Shown here: positions 1 through 6,527 of the stretch, one piece after another | Layout of the letters: every line of letters starts with the position of its first letter | Numbering within the stretch: the stretch's first letter is position 1 | Assembly: GCA_964459065.1 (NCBI GenBank) | Contig: CAYWMN010000093.1 | Location: forward strand, 1 to 13,036 | Direction of reading: 5' to 3' | DNA length: 13,036 nucleotides | Source: JAMCXS01 sp964459065 | Lineage (GTDB): Bacteria > Acidobacteriota > Terriglobia > UBA7540 | Translations under genes and position numbers: made by a program | Notes under the pieces: model-generated | The model's input: the letters and a program-made list of their open reading frames with translations, nothing else | Told to the model about the DNA's origin: nothing | The model's database searches: none

Positions 1-1624
1 AGCGAGGGTCATAGATGAGATTGTCGGTGATGTTCTCGGGGTCCCCCAGGTGGCCGTAACCTTCAGTTTCAATGATGCCGCCAAAGATGTGGCCGCTGAT
101 CCGGTATGAGGCGAGCAGGCTTTCCGCTCCGTATTCAATCAATTCCAAAAGATCCGAATGGCCGTCCGGAACGTGCAACAGAACCCGGCGAGCGGTGCGA
201 TCGATGGTGGTTTGGTCAAGCGGCGGCGAGAACTCTTCTTGCGCCAGGGCCAGGGCCAGCGTGGTGAGCGCGATGCTCCCGGACGGCAGATCGTAATCGC
301 CTGCATCGTGCCAACCTCCCCAGTTGAGGCCGGGAACGTGTTGGTTGGGGGCAAAGAGCGGGTCAGGCGACCCTTGGTGGTAACTGTCCGTCCATTGGGT
401 CGAGGGCGGCGCCTGGCGGGCGTCATCCAGGTGGCAAGCGCCGTGCCAGCTTCTAATTCCGTCAACAACTTCCACATGGCACATTTGAATGTGGAGAAAA
501 TACTCCAGAGTAGGTTTCCAGGACTGCGCATAAACGCCGGGATTGATTTCAAAGGGTCCCGCCTTGGCATCGCGAAACTTGAGAAAGTAAATTCCCGGTG
601 GGCGGACTTCGCTGAAGTCAAACAGTGCGTATTGGTAATGGAGAAATTTTCCCCAGGGTTTGAGGCGTGCGGTTTTTACCTGCTCGGTGCCGCCGTCGGG
701 AGTCATGCGATAGAGCCGGACGGCGTCGCGAAGCTCGTCGCGGGGGTCGAGTTCCACAACCGCGACTTTGTTTTGGGCGGGATGATAGCCTACTTGCGAA
801 ACCGCGATTACCGGAGCCCGGCGCCACTGCGGCTGAATGCGGGGTTCGATGGTAATTTCCAGCGAGGTGCTATCCACGGCGAGAGGCGCCTCAATGGAAA
901 ACCAGGACTGAGGACTTCGCCGGCGGTTATCGAGCAGATTCAGAGTTCCGTCATGCCGACTGACTTTAAAGGCCAGCAGGGGATGGTTTGGAGCAAAATT
1001 CAGTTGGTGCGCAGCGCCCACGAGGACTTCCCCGCCGCCATACTGTCGGGGAACAATGCAGGAGCCGGCATCGCTGGTGCAGGCCGTGGAAAAATAACTT
1101 TTGGGGTATAGGTAAATGCGGAGCCCTGCTTCTGATAGGCGCCGCCGGTCGAGCGAGCGATCGACCTGAAGCCGTATTGAGATTCGCTTGCTGTCTGTCC
1201 GGGTCACCAGGCGATAACCCGCGTTCCATCCTTCAACCTCGCCGAAGATTGTCGCTGTGCCTGAATTGCGATCAACCACCCGGCGAAGCGCACGCTGAGC
1301 GGGCGGCCGCGCGTGGCCGTTCGGAACGATGTAAAAATCACCCGAATCAAGAACGCGGTCACCATTCTGGATCATCTGCAGGCCGCCTTGCATTCCTCCG
1401 AGGTATTGGTTGTGAAACAGAAGGAACGCGAATCCGGGTGCGGCAAAATACTCCTTTGCGTTCAGAACAATTGAGCTGCCCGGTGAGCTGTTGCTTGAAT
1501 CTGTGCCGGGGTGGCCCTTCTGAAGTGCGTCAGCCGTCGCGGGCAGGGAAGTGAGGCTGGCGCCGGCTGCGCCCAGGACAGCCGATCTGGAGAGAAACCC
1601 TCGCCTTGAAATGTGTTTGCCCAT
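1..1624 (-). CDS. Tat-exported glycoside hydrolase family 9 protein (cellulase-type), 3' end outside the window
   Basis: An open frame of 541 codons with no stop runs from the ATG at 1624 to the left window edge. I read it codon by codon and found no frameshift. An in-frame TAG at 1639-1637 precedes the ATG with no other start between, so the start is well fixed, although no good Shine-Dalgarno is visible. Residues 6-11 read SRRGFL, a twin-arginine motif, followed by a hydrophobic Ala/Gly/Leu stretch and an Ala-rich cleavage region near residue 30. Residues about 275-282 read VSQVGYHP, the start of the Ig-like N-terminal domain of GH9 enzymes. Residues 436-443 read GGWHDAGD, the GH9 signature carrying the catalytic-base aspartates (D440, D443). 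The proton-donor Glu lies beyond the edge. GH9 enzymes hydrolyse beta-1,4-glucans such as cellulose; some act on glucosaminides, so the substrate is open. Residues about 35-270 form an extra domain I cannot assign. The neighbouring regulator gene is divergent. Confidence 0.9.
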   Translation of the reverse strand, partial: MGKHISRRGFLSRSAVLGAAGASLTSLPATADALQKGHPGTDSSNSSPGSSIVLNAKEYFAAPGFAFLLFHNQYLGGMQGGLQMIQNGDRVLDSGDFYIVPNGHARPPAQRALRRVVDRNSGTATIFGEVEGWNAGYRLVTRTDSKRISIRLQVDRSLDRRRLSEAGLRIYLYPKSYFSTACTSDAGSCIVPRQYGGGEVLVGAAHQLNFAPNHPLLAFKVSRHDGTLNLLDNRRRSPQSWFSIEAPLAVDSTSLEITIEPRIQPQWRRAPVIAVSQVGYHPAQNKVAVVELDPRDELRDAVRLYRMTPDGGTEQVKTARLKPWGKFLHYQYALFDFSEVRPPGIYFLKFRDAKAGPFEINPGVYAQSWKPTLEYFLHIQMCHVEVVDGIRSWHGACHLDDARQAPPSTQWTDSYHQGSPDPLFAPNQHVPGLNWGGWHDAGDYDLPSGSIALTTLALALAQEEFSPPLDQTTIDRTARRVLLHVPDGHSDLLELIEYGAESLLASYRISGHIFGGIIETEGYGHLGDPENITDNLIYDPR

Positions 1625-1734
1625 TTCTAATGTGCCCTATCGACTTCCGTGGCCGATACGTCATTGGATGCCGAGATATGTTTCTTCATTGAGCCCCGAT
1701 GTTCGCAGGAAGCCTATTGCAGCGGAACGCTACT

Positions 1735-1762
1735 AGTTAACACTCCCGTTGCCCCGTGTCAA
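1735..1762 (-). promoter_or_regulatory. Candidate promoter of the GH9 gene
   Basis: Read on the minus strand there is a perfect -35 TTGACA (1762-1757), a 16-base spacer and a weak -10 TTAACT (1740-1735, 3 of 6). The predicted start is near 1728, leaving a leader of about 100 bases. The -35 box is one half of the palindrome at 1749-1762, so a Crp/Fnr-type protein bound there would cover it. The weak -10 keeps confidence low. Confidence 0.35.
1749..1762. promoter_or_regulatory. Fnr-type imperfect palindrome in the divergent spacer
   Basis: TTGCC-N4-GTCAA is a 14-base site with the Fnr/FixK-type layout (TTGAC/T-N4-A/GTCAA); nine of the ten arm bases fit TTGAC-N4-GTCAA. It lies between divergent genes, overlapping the -35 of the minus-strand promoter and lying just upstream of a -10-like TATGAT on the plus strand. 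A plausible reader is the regulator encoded immediately to the right, giving autoregulation. One half could simply be a -35 box, so this is tentative. Confidence 0.35.
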
Positions 1763-1769
1763 GCCGCGT

Positions 1770-1775
1770 TATGAT
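1770..1775 (+). promoter_or_regulatory. Candidate -10 box for the Crp/Fnr-family gene
   Basis: TATGAT matches the sigma-70 -10 consensus at 5 of 6 positions and lies about 50 bases before the ATG at 1825. A -35-like TTGCCC at 1749-1754 is only 15 bases upstream, shorter than the usual 17. The start would be near 1782, giving a leader of about 43 bases. Confidence 0.35.
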
Positions 1776-1824
1776 TCTGCAAATACTTCTTTCTCCAAAG
1801 CGACTCGTCCGATAAGATTTGTTT

Positions 1825-2526
1825 ATGCCGCAAAGTCGAAAACAGACCCTTGCAACGCTTTCCAAGGTTCCGTTATTTTCCGATCTTACCAGGTCGGAAC
1901 TTGAAATCATTGCCAGACGTATTGTTCCGCGTACGTTAGGTGCGGGAGCGTTAATTGCCTCCGAGGGCGAACCCTGCCGTGGGCTTTATGTTGTGATGTC
2001 AGGAAGTGTGCGGATTCTTAAGACTTCGCCGAGCGGACGTGAGCAAGTTCTGGCCGTCGAAAAGGCCGGGAGTTCCATCGCAGAACTTCCTGTTTTGGAC
2101 GGAGGAAACTATCCTGCGTCGTTGATGGCTGCAACTGACGCCGAACTGCTGTTCTTGAGCAAAGAGGATTTCCAGGCACTGTGTTTGCAGAATCCCAAAG
2201 TGGCTTTGAAGGTCTTGAGGGTTGTGGGCCGGCGTTTGCGCGGGCTGGTGACACTGGTTGAACAGCTTTCGTTTGCCACGGTACGGCACCGGCTGGCAGC
2301 TTTGCTGCTGAAACTCGCACGAGGAGGAGCGCATTCCAAGCGAGGGTGCAGCTTCGCGTTGCCGGCCAACAATCAGGAGCTTGCGGCGGAAATCGGGACG
2401 GTTCGGGAGCTCGTTTCGAGAAACCTCAGCCAGTTTCAAAGCGAAGGTCTGATCAAGTTGCAGGGTCGGAGGGTTGTTGTCCCTGATGTCGGCGCGCTCC
2501 AAGGCGTTGTGGAAAGGCGCGAGTAG
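1825..2526 (+). CDS. Crp/Fnr-family transcriptional regulator
   Basis: A 233-residue protein with the family's usual length and order: an N-terminal cyclic-nucleotide-binding-like beta-roll (about 10-130), a long dimer helix (about 125-155) and a C-terminal winged helix (about 150-225). The recognition helix carries R194-E195-x-x-S198-R199, the ExxSR pattern that in Fnr/Dnr-type proteins reads a TGA-containing half-site. The roll reads AELPVLDGGNYPAS where cAMP-binding Crp has an Arg-Ser pair; that pair is absent, so cAMP is unlikely to be the ligand. No N-terminal Fe-S cysteine cluster is present (the cysteines are C51, C120 and C175), so it is not a classical oxygen-sensing Fnr. The next gene, an Fe-S repair protein, suggests a Dnr/NnrR-like response to NO or redox stress; this is inference. 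ATG 1825 is chosen; a TTG at 1819 in frame is possible but neither has a clear ribosome site. Confidence 0.88.
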   Translation: MPQSRKQTLATLSKVPLFSDLTRSELEIIARRIVPRTLGAGALIASEGEPCRGLYVVMSGSVRILKTSPSGREQVLAVEKAGSSIAELPVLDGGNYPASLMAATDAELLFLSKEDFQALCLQNPKVALKVLRVVGRRLRGLVTLVEQLSFATVRHRLAALLLKLARGGAHSKRGCSFALPANNQELAAEIGTVRELVSRNLSQFQSEGLIKLQGRRVVVPDVGALQGVVERRE

Positions 2527-2572
2527 GCGACCAACCATTCTTGCGGGACAGGTTCCCACCGATATCGCCGTG

Positions 2573-2589
2573 GTTGGTTTCAAACCAAC
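2573..2589. repeat. Perfect inverted repeat, 8-base arms around one base
   Basis: GTTGGTTT-C-AAACCAAC lies 46 bases after the regulator's stop codon. A second partner, ACCAACCA at 2530-2537, could pair with TGGTTGGT at 2571-2578 instead, so two alternative stems are possible in RNA. There is no following T-run, so it is not a standard intrinsic terminator. It could be an operator, a processing hairpin or a dispersed palindrome; I cannot choose. Confidence 0.45.
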
Positions 2590-2710
2590 TCTAACCTGAA
2601 CATCAACCCCCCAGCAGCAGCGGCTTGCCTTATTTCCTTCCAAGGGCCATTCAAGCTAAAACGTTTCCAACGTGTGCAGGGACGGATTCAAAAGTCCGAG
2701 TTTCAAGCCG

Positions 2711-2751
2711 TGACTTTAGTCATCGGCTCACGCTGCGCCGTGGTGTGTAAT
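2711..2751 (+). promoter_or_regulatory. Putative class II Fnr-type promoter of the Fe-S repair gene
   Basis: TGAC-TTTA-GTCA (2711-2722) is a perfect inverted repeat with the half-site and spacing used by Fnr/FixK/Dnr-type regulators. TGTAAT at 2746-2751 fits the -10 consensus at 5 of 6 positions. Taking that box as -12 to -7 puts the start at 2758 and the palindrome centre (between 2716 and 2717) at -41.5, the position used by class II activators. The 5' leader would be 71 bases. Alternative view: flanking AGCCG and CGGCT extend the palindrome with one bulged base, so it could instead act as an RNA hairpin. Confidence 0.5.
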
Positions 2752-2816
2752 AGCAGGGTAGCTGGTGATATCCGCTGCCCTGAGGATCCGGGGGCGACCA
2801 GCAAGGTGTTATAGGA

Positions 2817-2822
2817 AAGGAG
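2817..2822 (+). promoter_or_regulatory. Strong ribosome binding site of the Fe-S repair gene
   Basis: AAGGAG sits 6 bases before the ATG at 2829. It is the clearest Shine-Dalgarno in the window and fixes that start. Confidence 0.8.
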
Positions 2823-2828
2823 AGATTC

Positions 2829-3563
2829 ATGAGCGTTGACGTGCAAAAAACGGTCGCAGAAATTGTCTTGGAAAAGCCTCGAACCGGAGGTGTCTTTGAA
2901 CGATTGGGAATTGATTATTGCTGCCATGGACGCGTGCCTCTGTCGGAGGCGTGTCGCTCGGCGGGTCTTGATGTGAACCAGGTTGTGGAGCAGCTTGAAG
3001 TGCTGGCAGCCAGTGAGGGTTCCTCCGGCGATAGCGAAGATTGGAGCGTCCAGTCTCTCGCCAGTCTGATCAGCCATATCGTGGAAAAACACCACACCTA
3101 TTGCCGGGAAGAAGGCAGCAGGCTGGAACCGCTCCTGGCAAAAGTGGTTTCAAAGCACGGCGACCGCCACCCGGAACTCAGGCAGATTCAGGAAGTGTTT
3201 TTGTCGCTGCGCGATGAACTGAGCCTGCACCTTATGAAGGAAGAGCGGATGCTGTTTCCTCACATCGCGGCCCTGGAGAACGCATCGACCCACCACACGA
3301 CTCCTCCACGGGCGCCCTTCGGCGCCGTTCAAAACCCCGTGCGCATGATGATGCAGGAGCATGACAGCGCCGGACAAGCGGTGAAGGCGATTCGCGAATT
3401 AACAAGCAACTACACCGTGCCGGAAGGCGTCTGCAACAGCTTTAGGGTCCTGTACAAGAGTCTTGCGGACTTTGAAACTGACCTTCATCGGCACATTCAC
3501 CTTGAAAACAACTTGCTTTTTCCGCGCGCGCTAAAGCTGGAAGATGCGGCGCAAGGCGTTTGA
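2829..3563 (+). CDS. ric: Iron-sulfur cluster repair di-iron protein (RIC / ScdA / YtfE family)
   Basis: A cytoplasmic hemerythrin-like protein that helps restore Fe-S clusters damaged by nitric oxide or oxidants. The 244 residues show the family's two parts. Residues 1-60 form the ScdA_N domain, with the signature G27-I-D-Y-C31-C32-H33-G34. Residues about 78-235 form the four-helix hemerythrin-like domain. By spacing against E. coli YtfE (H84, H129, E133, H160, H204, E208) the di-iron ligands should be H89, H134, E138, H178, H222 and E226; all are present. Length is slightly above YtfE (220 residues). The gene follows a Crp/Fnr-family regulator in the same direction, separated by a spacer with its own operator-like site and promoter, so it is probably a target of that regulator rather than only read through from it. 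Confidence 0.93.
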   Translation: MSVDVQKTVAEIVLEKPRTGGVFERLGIDYCCHGRVPLSEACRSAGLDVNQVVEQLEVLAASEGSSGDSEDWSVQSLASLISHIVEKHHTYCREEGSRLEPLLAKVVSKHGDRHPELRQIQEVFLSLRDELSLHLMKEERMLFPHIAALENASTHHTTPPRAPFGAVQNPVRMMMQEHDSAGQAVKAIRELTSNYTVPEGVCNSFRVLYKSLADFETDLHRHIHLENNLLFPRALKLEDAAQGV

Positions 3564-3741
3564 GGGCATCCCGAAAAATTTAGAATGCGAATTGAGGGCG
3601 ACAGGTTTCCGAGGCCGACCGAGCGGCGGGAGTCTGCGGTCTTGCTACGGCGGCGGTCTGCTTGCAGGGGAGTGCGGCCCGGGGCTGAGAAGGCGACTTC
3701 CAGGATGGCTGTGGAGCGGTTGCCGTTTGCAGTCTGGGTGA
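3564..3741. other. Spacer between the Fe-S repair gene and the tRNA gene
   Basis: About 180 bases with no supported gene. It is the convergent end of a plus-strand gene and a minus-strand tRNA. I found no clear stem followed by a T-run on either strand, so how transcription ends here is not visible. Confidence 0.5.
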
Positions 3742-3818
3742 TGGTACGCCCGGAGAGATTCGAACTCCCGACCCCTTGCTTCGTAGGCAAGTGCTCTATC
3801 CGGCTGAGCTACGGGCGC
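3742..3818 (-). tRNA. tRNA-Arg, anticodon ACG, with encoded CCA
   Basis: Reading the minus strand from 3818, all cloverleaf parts are present in 77 bases: acceptor GCGCCCG pairing with CGGGCGT (one G-T pair), D arm GCTC/GAGC, anticodon stem CTTGC/GCAAG with loop CTACGAA, a 5-base variable loop GGGTC, T arm GGGAG/CTCTC with loop TTCGAAT, discriminator A and genomic CCA (3744-3742). The anticodon ACG is the wobble-adenosine arginine tRNA that TadA converts to ICG to read CGU, CGC and CGA. No integrase gene or copy of the tRNA 3' end was seen in the window, so it does not mark an island here. Confidence 0.97.
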
Positions 3819-3867
3819 ACATGCAGGCTTCAGATGGGGTGACCCTTCTTTGACCTTCCAATCTTTA

Positions 3868-3896
3868 ATTTTGCACGGACGTGGTTGCTGTGTCAA
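3868..3896 (-). promoter_or_regulatory. Promoter of tRNA-Arg
   Basis: On the minus strand a perfect -35 TTGACA (3896-3891) is followed by a 17-base spacer and CAAAAT (3873-3868, 4 of 6 to TATAAT). Transcription would start near 3861, about 43 bases before the mature 5' end at 3818. It lies in the spacer shared with the divergent receptor gene. Confidence 0.6.
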
Positions 3897-3994
3897 CGGG
3901 GCTGTTTGATGGGGACGACCTTTCGTGCCGCGACAGGTTGGGAAAATCTATTTTTCGTCGCCTCGGAAGTGGGCGAAAATGAGTATCGCGACCG

Positions 3995-6514
3995 ATGCGA
4001 ACACTCTTTGCCCAAATTCGGAAGGGGAACGCCAGCCCGACGGCTTGCCGGGTGCTTTGGGTGGGGGCTGCCCTGATGTTTTTACTTCCGTTCCCAAAGG
4101 ATCTGTCAGCTAAGGCGCGGCCGGCGACCGACAGGCAGTTGGCGAGCCTTCGGGTTGCCGTGAATGATGAAAACGGTCTGGCGGTTCCTTTAGCCCAGGT
4201 CACTTTGACCGAGATTCGCGGGCACCGGGTGGTCCAGGGAACGACGAATTACGCCGGACGCATGCGGTTTGACGGGCTCGTGCCAGGTGTTTACCGGCTC
4301 GAAGTGGGAAAGGAAGGGTTTTATGCTGTAAAGACTGAGAATGTTCAGGTGGGCCAAACCGAAAGCACTGAGGTGACCCTCGACCACATCCGCGAGTATC
4401 ATCAGAGGGTTGATGTGAAGGCGTCACCCGGCAGCATTAATCCTGCCAAGACTTCATCGACGAAAACGTTGAATGAAAATGAGATTATGAAACTCCCTTT
4501 TTCTGTGCCGCGGGACATTCGATACGCCTTGCCTTTAATGCCGGGAGTCTTGCAGGACGCTACCGGGCAAATCCACATTAATGGTTCACCCACAAGGGAA
4601 ATCCTGGATGAACTGGACGGGTTCAATATCACCGATCCGGTGAGCGGCTTTTTCGACGCGCGAGTTCCGGTGGCCGCCCTTCGCTCGGTCACGGTTATGG
4701 GCAGCCGGTATCCGGCCCAGAACGGCAAAGCTGTTGGAGGGCTTTTGGATTTGACAACCGGCATGGGTAATGACCGCTACCGTCTTTCGGGTACTGATTT
4801 TTTGCCTTCTTTTTCGACCCAGGGAGGACTTCACATCAAGAGCTGGCTTCCCCGGGGAAGCTTTTCCGGCCCGCTCAAGAGGAGAAAAGCGTGGTTCCTG
4901 TTGGCGCCGCAATTTGAGTATAATTCGCAGACGATCAATGACCTTCCGCCTTCGGCCGACAGGACCTCCAACTGGCGGTTGGGTGATCTGGCGAAGACTC
5001 AAGTCAATCTGACGGATTCCAACATCCTGACCGGCACGATCCTGGTGAACGATTTTCGAAGTTTCAACGCCGGCCTGTCGAGGTTCGATCCCGTCGAGAC
5101 AACAACGAACCTTTCCGAATCCATCAACCATGTTTCGGTTAAAGACCAGTCCCAGCTTTCAAACGGCGCGTTGATGGAGTATGGGGTCGCCTTCAGCCGT
5201 TTTTACACTTTGGGGGTTCCCAAGGGAAACCAAACTTACGTGATGACGCCGGAGGGGACGTCGGGGAACTTTTTCGAGCGCGTGCAAGGGCGGTCCCAGC
5301 GTTGGCAAATGATCGGCAATCTGGTGGCTCCGACTTTCAGCGGCCTGGGAAATCATGAATTCAAGGTCGGGATTGACCTTGACCGGCTGGCGTACGTGGC
5401 ATCGTTCAATCGGCACGAAATCCTCATTCGCCGAGAGGACGGAACGCTCTCCCGGAAGGCTGCGTTCCCGGGCAATCCGTCGGTCAGCCAAGAGAACTTT
5501 GAAACGGGGGCCTATGCACAGGATCATTGGTCTGTTTCAAACCGGTTGGTTATTGACCCCGGGGTCCGGTTGGATTGGGACCAGATTGTGCCCGGCGCGC
5601 GGGTCTCGCCACGCCTTGCGGCCAGCTTCCTTCCCACGGCGGGAGATAAGACCAAGATTGTAGCGGGCGCGGGAATTTACTACGACCAATCCAGCCTGGA
5701 TCTCTACACCCGTCCGCAAAACGGAACTCGCATCGATACGTTTTATGGCCCGAACGGTCAAGTTGAGATCATGCCGCCGGTCGAAAGCGTCTTTCAAATT
5801 GACCGACAAGACCTGAAAGCTCCATGGTTTTTCAATTGGAGCCTGGGGATTGAGCACCAATTGCCTAAAGCTATTTTCCTTCGGCTGGAATACCTTCAGA
5901 AGCGCGGGCATCGCGGGTGGACTTATATCCATCCCTGTGGCGGCTCGAACGGATGCTTTAGCGGCCAGTTCATTTTGGAAAGCCAGCGTCGCGACCGTTA
6001 CCACTCATTGGATCTATCGATGCGGCACCGCTTTAAGGGCGGACATGTTTTATTTGCTTCTTACGTACGGTCGATGGCACGCTCGAACGCGGTGCTGGAC
6101 TTTAATCTGGATTCGCCCTATTTCAGCCCGCAGCTTGGCGGTCCGCTGCCCTGGAATACGCCGAACCGTTTTCTTTCCTGGGGGATTTTGCCGCTGGTTG
6201 ATAAAGTGAACCTTGCCTATACGCTGGATTGGCACGACGGGTTTCCGTTCAATGTGGTGAACCAGAATCAGGAACTGGTGGGACCTCCTGATAGGCTCCG
6301 TTTTCCGGATTATTTTTCGCTCAACCTTGCGCTGGAGACTCGAGTGTCGTTGTTCGGCTTCCGGTGGGAAGTGCGGGGCGGCTTTGATGACATCACCAAC
6401 CGGCATAATCCCAATGCGGTGGATAACAACATTGATTCACCCTCCTACCTGACCTTCGGCAGCGCGGAACGGCGAACGCTGACCGGACAGATCCGGCTGT
6501 TGGGAAGAAAGTAA
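3995..6514 (+). CDS. TonB-dependent outer-membrane receptor with N-terminal carboxypeptidase-regulatory-like domain
   Basis: An 839-residue outer-membrane transporter, powered by TonB-ExbBD from the inner membrane. Residues 1-41 form a signal peptide: basic start, hydrophobic core about 19-33, cleavage near the Ser-Ala-Lys-Ala run (38-41). Residues about 50-135 are a carboxypeptidase-regulatory-like beta-sandwich (features such as AGRMRFDGLVPGVYRLEV). Residues about 150-255 are the plug, with INGSPTREILDELDGFN and the VTVMGSRYPAQNGKAVGG stretch. From about 270 to the end the aromatic-rich alternating pattern fits the beta-barrel. Proteins of this design are abundant in Acidobacteriota and Bacteroidota and often import glycans or peptides; many are longer (about 1,000 residues), so this one is compact. 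The ATG at 3995 gives a complete signal peptide, but its ribosome site is weak. The kinase gene starts 13 bases after the stop. Confidence 0.9.
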   Translation: MRTLFAQIRKGNASPTACRVLWVGAALMFLLPFPKDLSAKARPATDRQLASLRVAVNDENGLAVPLAQVTLTEIRGHRVVQGTTNYAGRMRFDGLVPGVYRLEVGKEGFYAVKTENVQVGQTESTEVTLDHIREYHQRVDVKASPGSINPAKTSSTKTLNENEIMKLPFSVPRDIRYALPLMPGVLQDATGQIHINGSPTREILDELDGFNITDPVSGFFDARVPVAALRSVTVMGSRYPAQNGKAVGGLLDLTTGMGNDRYRLSGTDFLPSFSTQGGLHIKSWLPRGSFSGPLKRRKAWFLLAPQFEYNSQTINDLPPSADRTSNWRLGDLAKTQVNLTDSNILTGTILVNDFRSFNAGLSRFDPVETTTNLSESINHVSVKDQSQLSNGALMEYGVAFSRFYTLGVPKGNQTYVMTPEGTSGNFFERVQGRSQRWQMIGNLVAPTFSGLGNHEFKVGIDLDRLAYVASFNRHEILIRREDGTLSRKAAFPGNPSVSQENFETGAYAQDHWSVSNRLVIDPGVRLDWDQIVPGARVSPRLAASFLPTAGDKTKIVAGAGIYYDQSSLDLYTRPQNGTRIDTFYGPNGQVEIMPPVESVFQIDRQDLKAPWFFNWSLGIEHQLPKAIFLRLEYLQKRGHRGWTYIHPCGGSNGCFSGQFILESQRRDRYHSLDLSMRHRFKGGHVLFASYVRSMARSNAVLDFNLDSPYFSPQLGGPLPWNTPNRFLSWGILPLVDKVNLAYTLDWHDGFPFNVVNQNQELVGPPDRLRFPDYFSLNLALETRVSLFGFRWEVRGGFDDITNRHNPNAVDNNIDSPSYLTFGSAERRTLTGQIRLLGRK

Positions 6515-6527
6515 GGACTCGATTCGA

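Larger units (their letters stand above)
2527..2828. other. 302-base spacer between the regulator and the Fe-S repair gene
   Basis: No gene is supported here. It holds an inverted repeat soon after the regulator stop (2573-2589), a TGAC-N4-GTCA operator-like site (2711-2722), a TGTAAT -10-like box (2746-2751) and a strong ribosome site (2817-2822). I see nothing else of note at 2600-2700. Confidence 0.6.

Noticed and set aside
139..621. Possible frameshifted fragment of the GH9 gene in another minus-strand frame
   Set aside because: Reading the GH9 frame codon by codon shows no break from 1624 to the window edge, and the signature GGWHDAGD is in that frame, so the other frame is a shadow.
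158..1111. A 317-codon plus-strand open frame at the left end of the window
   Set aside because: It lies antisense to the uninterrupted 541-codon GH9 frame, which has a Tat signal and family motifs. The plus-strand product has no recognisable domain.
1825..2526. The Crp/Fnr-family gene as a cAMP-dependent Crp or a classical Fe-S Fnr
   Set aside because: The Arg-Ser pair that contacts cAMP is replaced, and there is no N-terminal cysteine cluster for a 4Fe-4S centre.
3742..3818. tRNA-Arg as an integration site of a genomic island
   Set aside because: No integrase, no repeated tRNA 3' end and no change of base composition was seen on either side within the window.
4586..5131. A 181-codon minus-strand open frame inside the receptor gene, and similar long frames opposite the kinase (6880-7437) and glnD (9806-10276)
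   Set aside because: All lie opposite well-supported coding sequence in GC-rich DNA, where long antisense frames are expected. None shows a domain or ribosome site.
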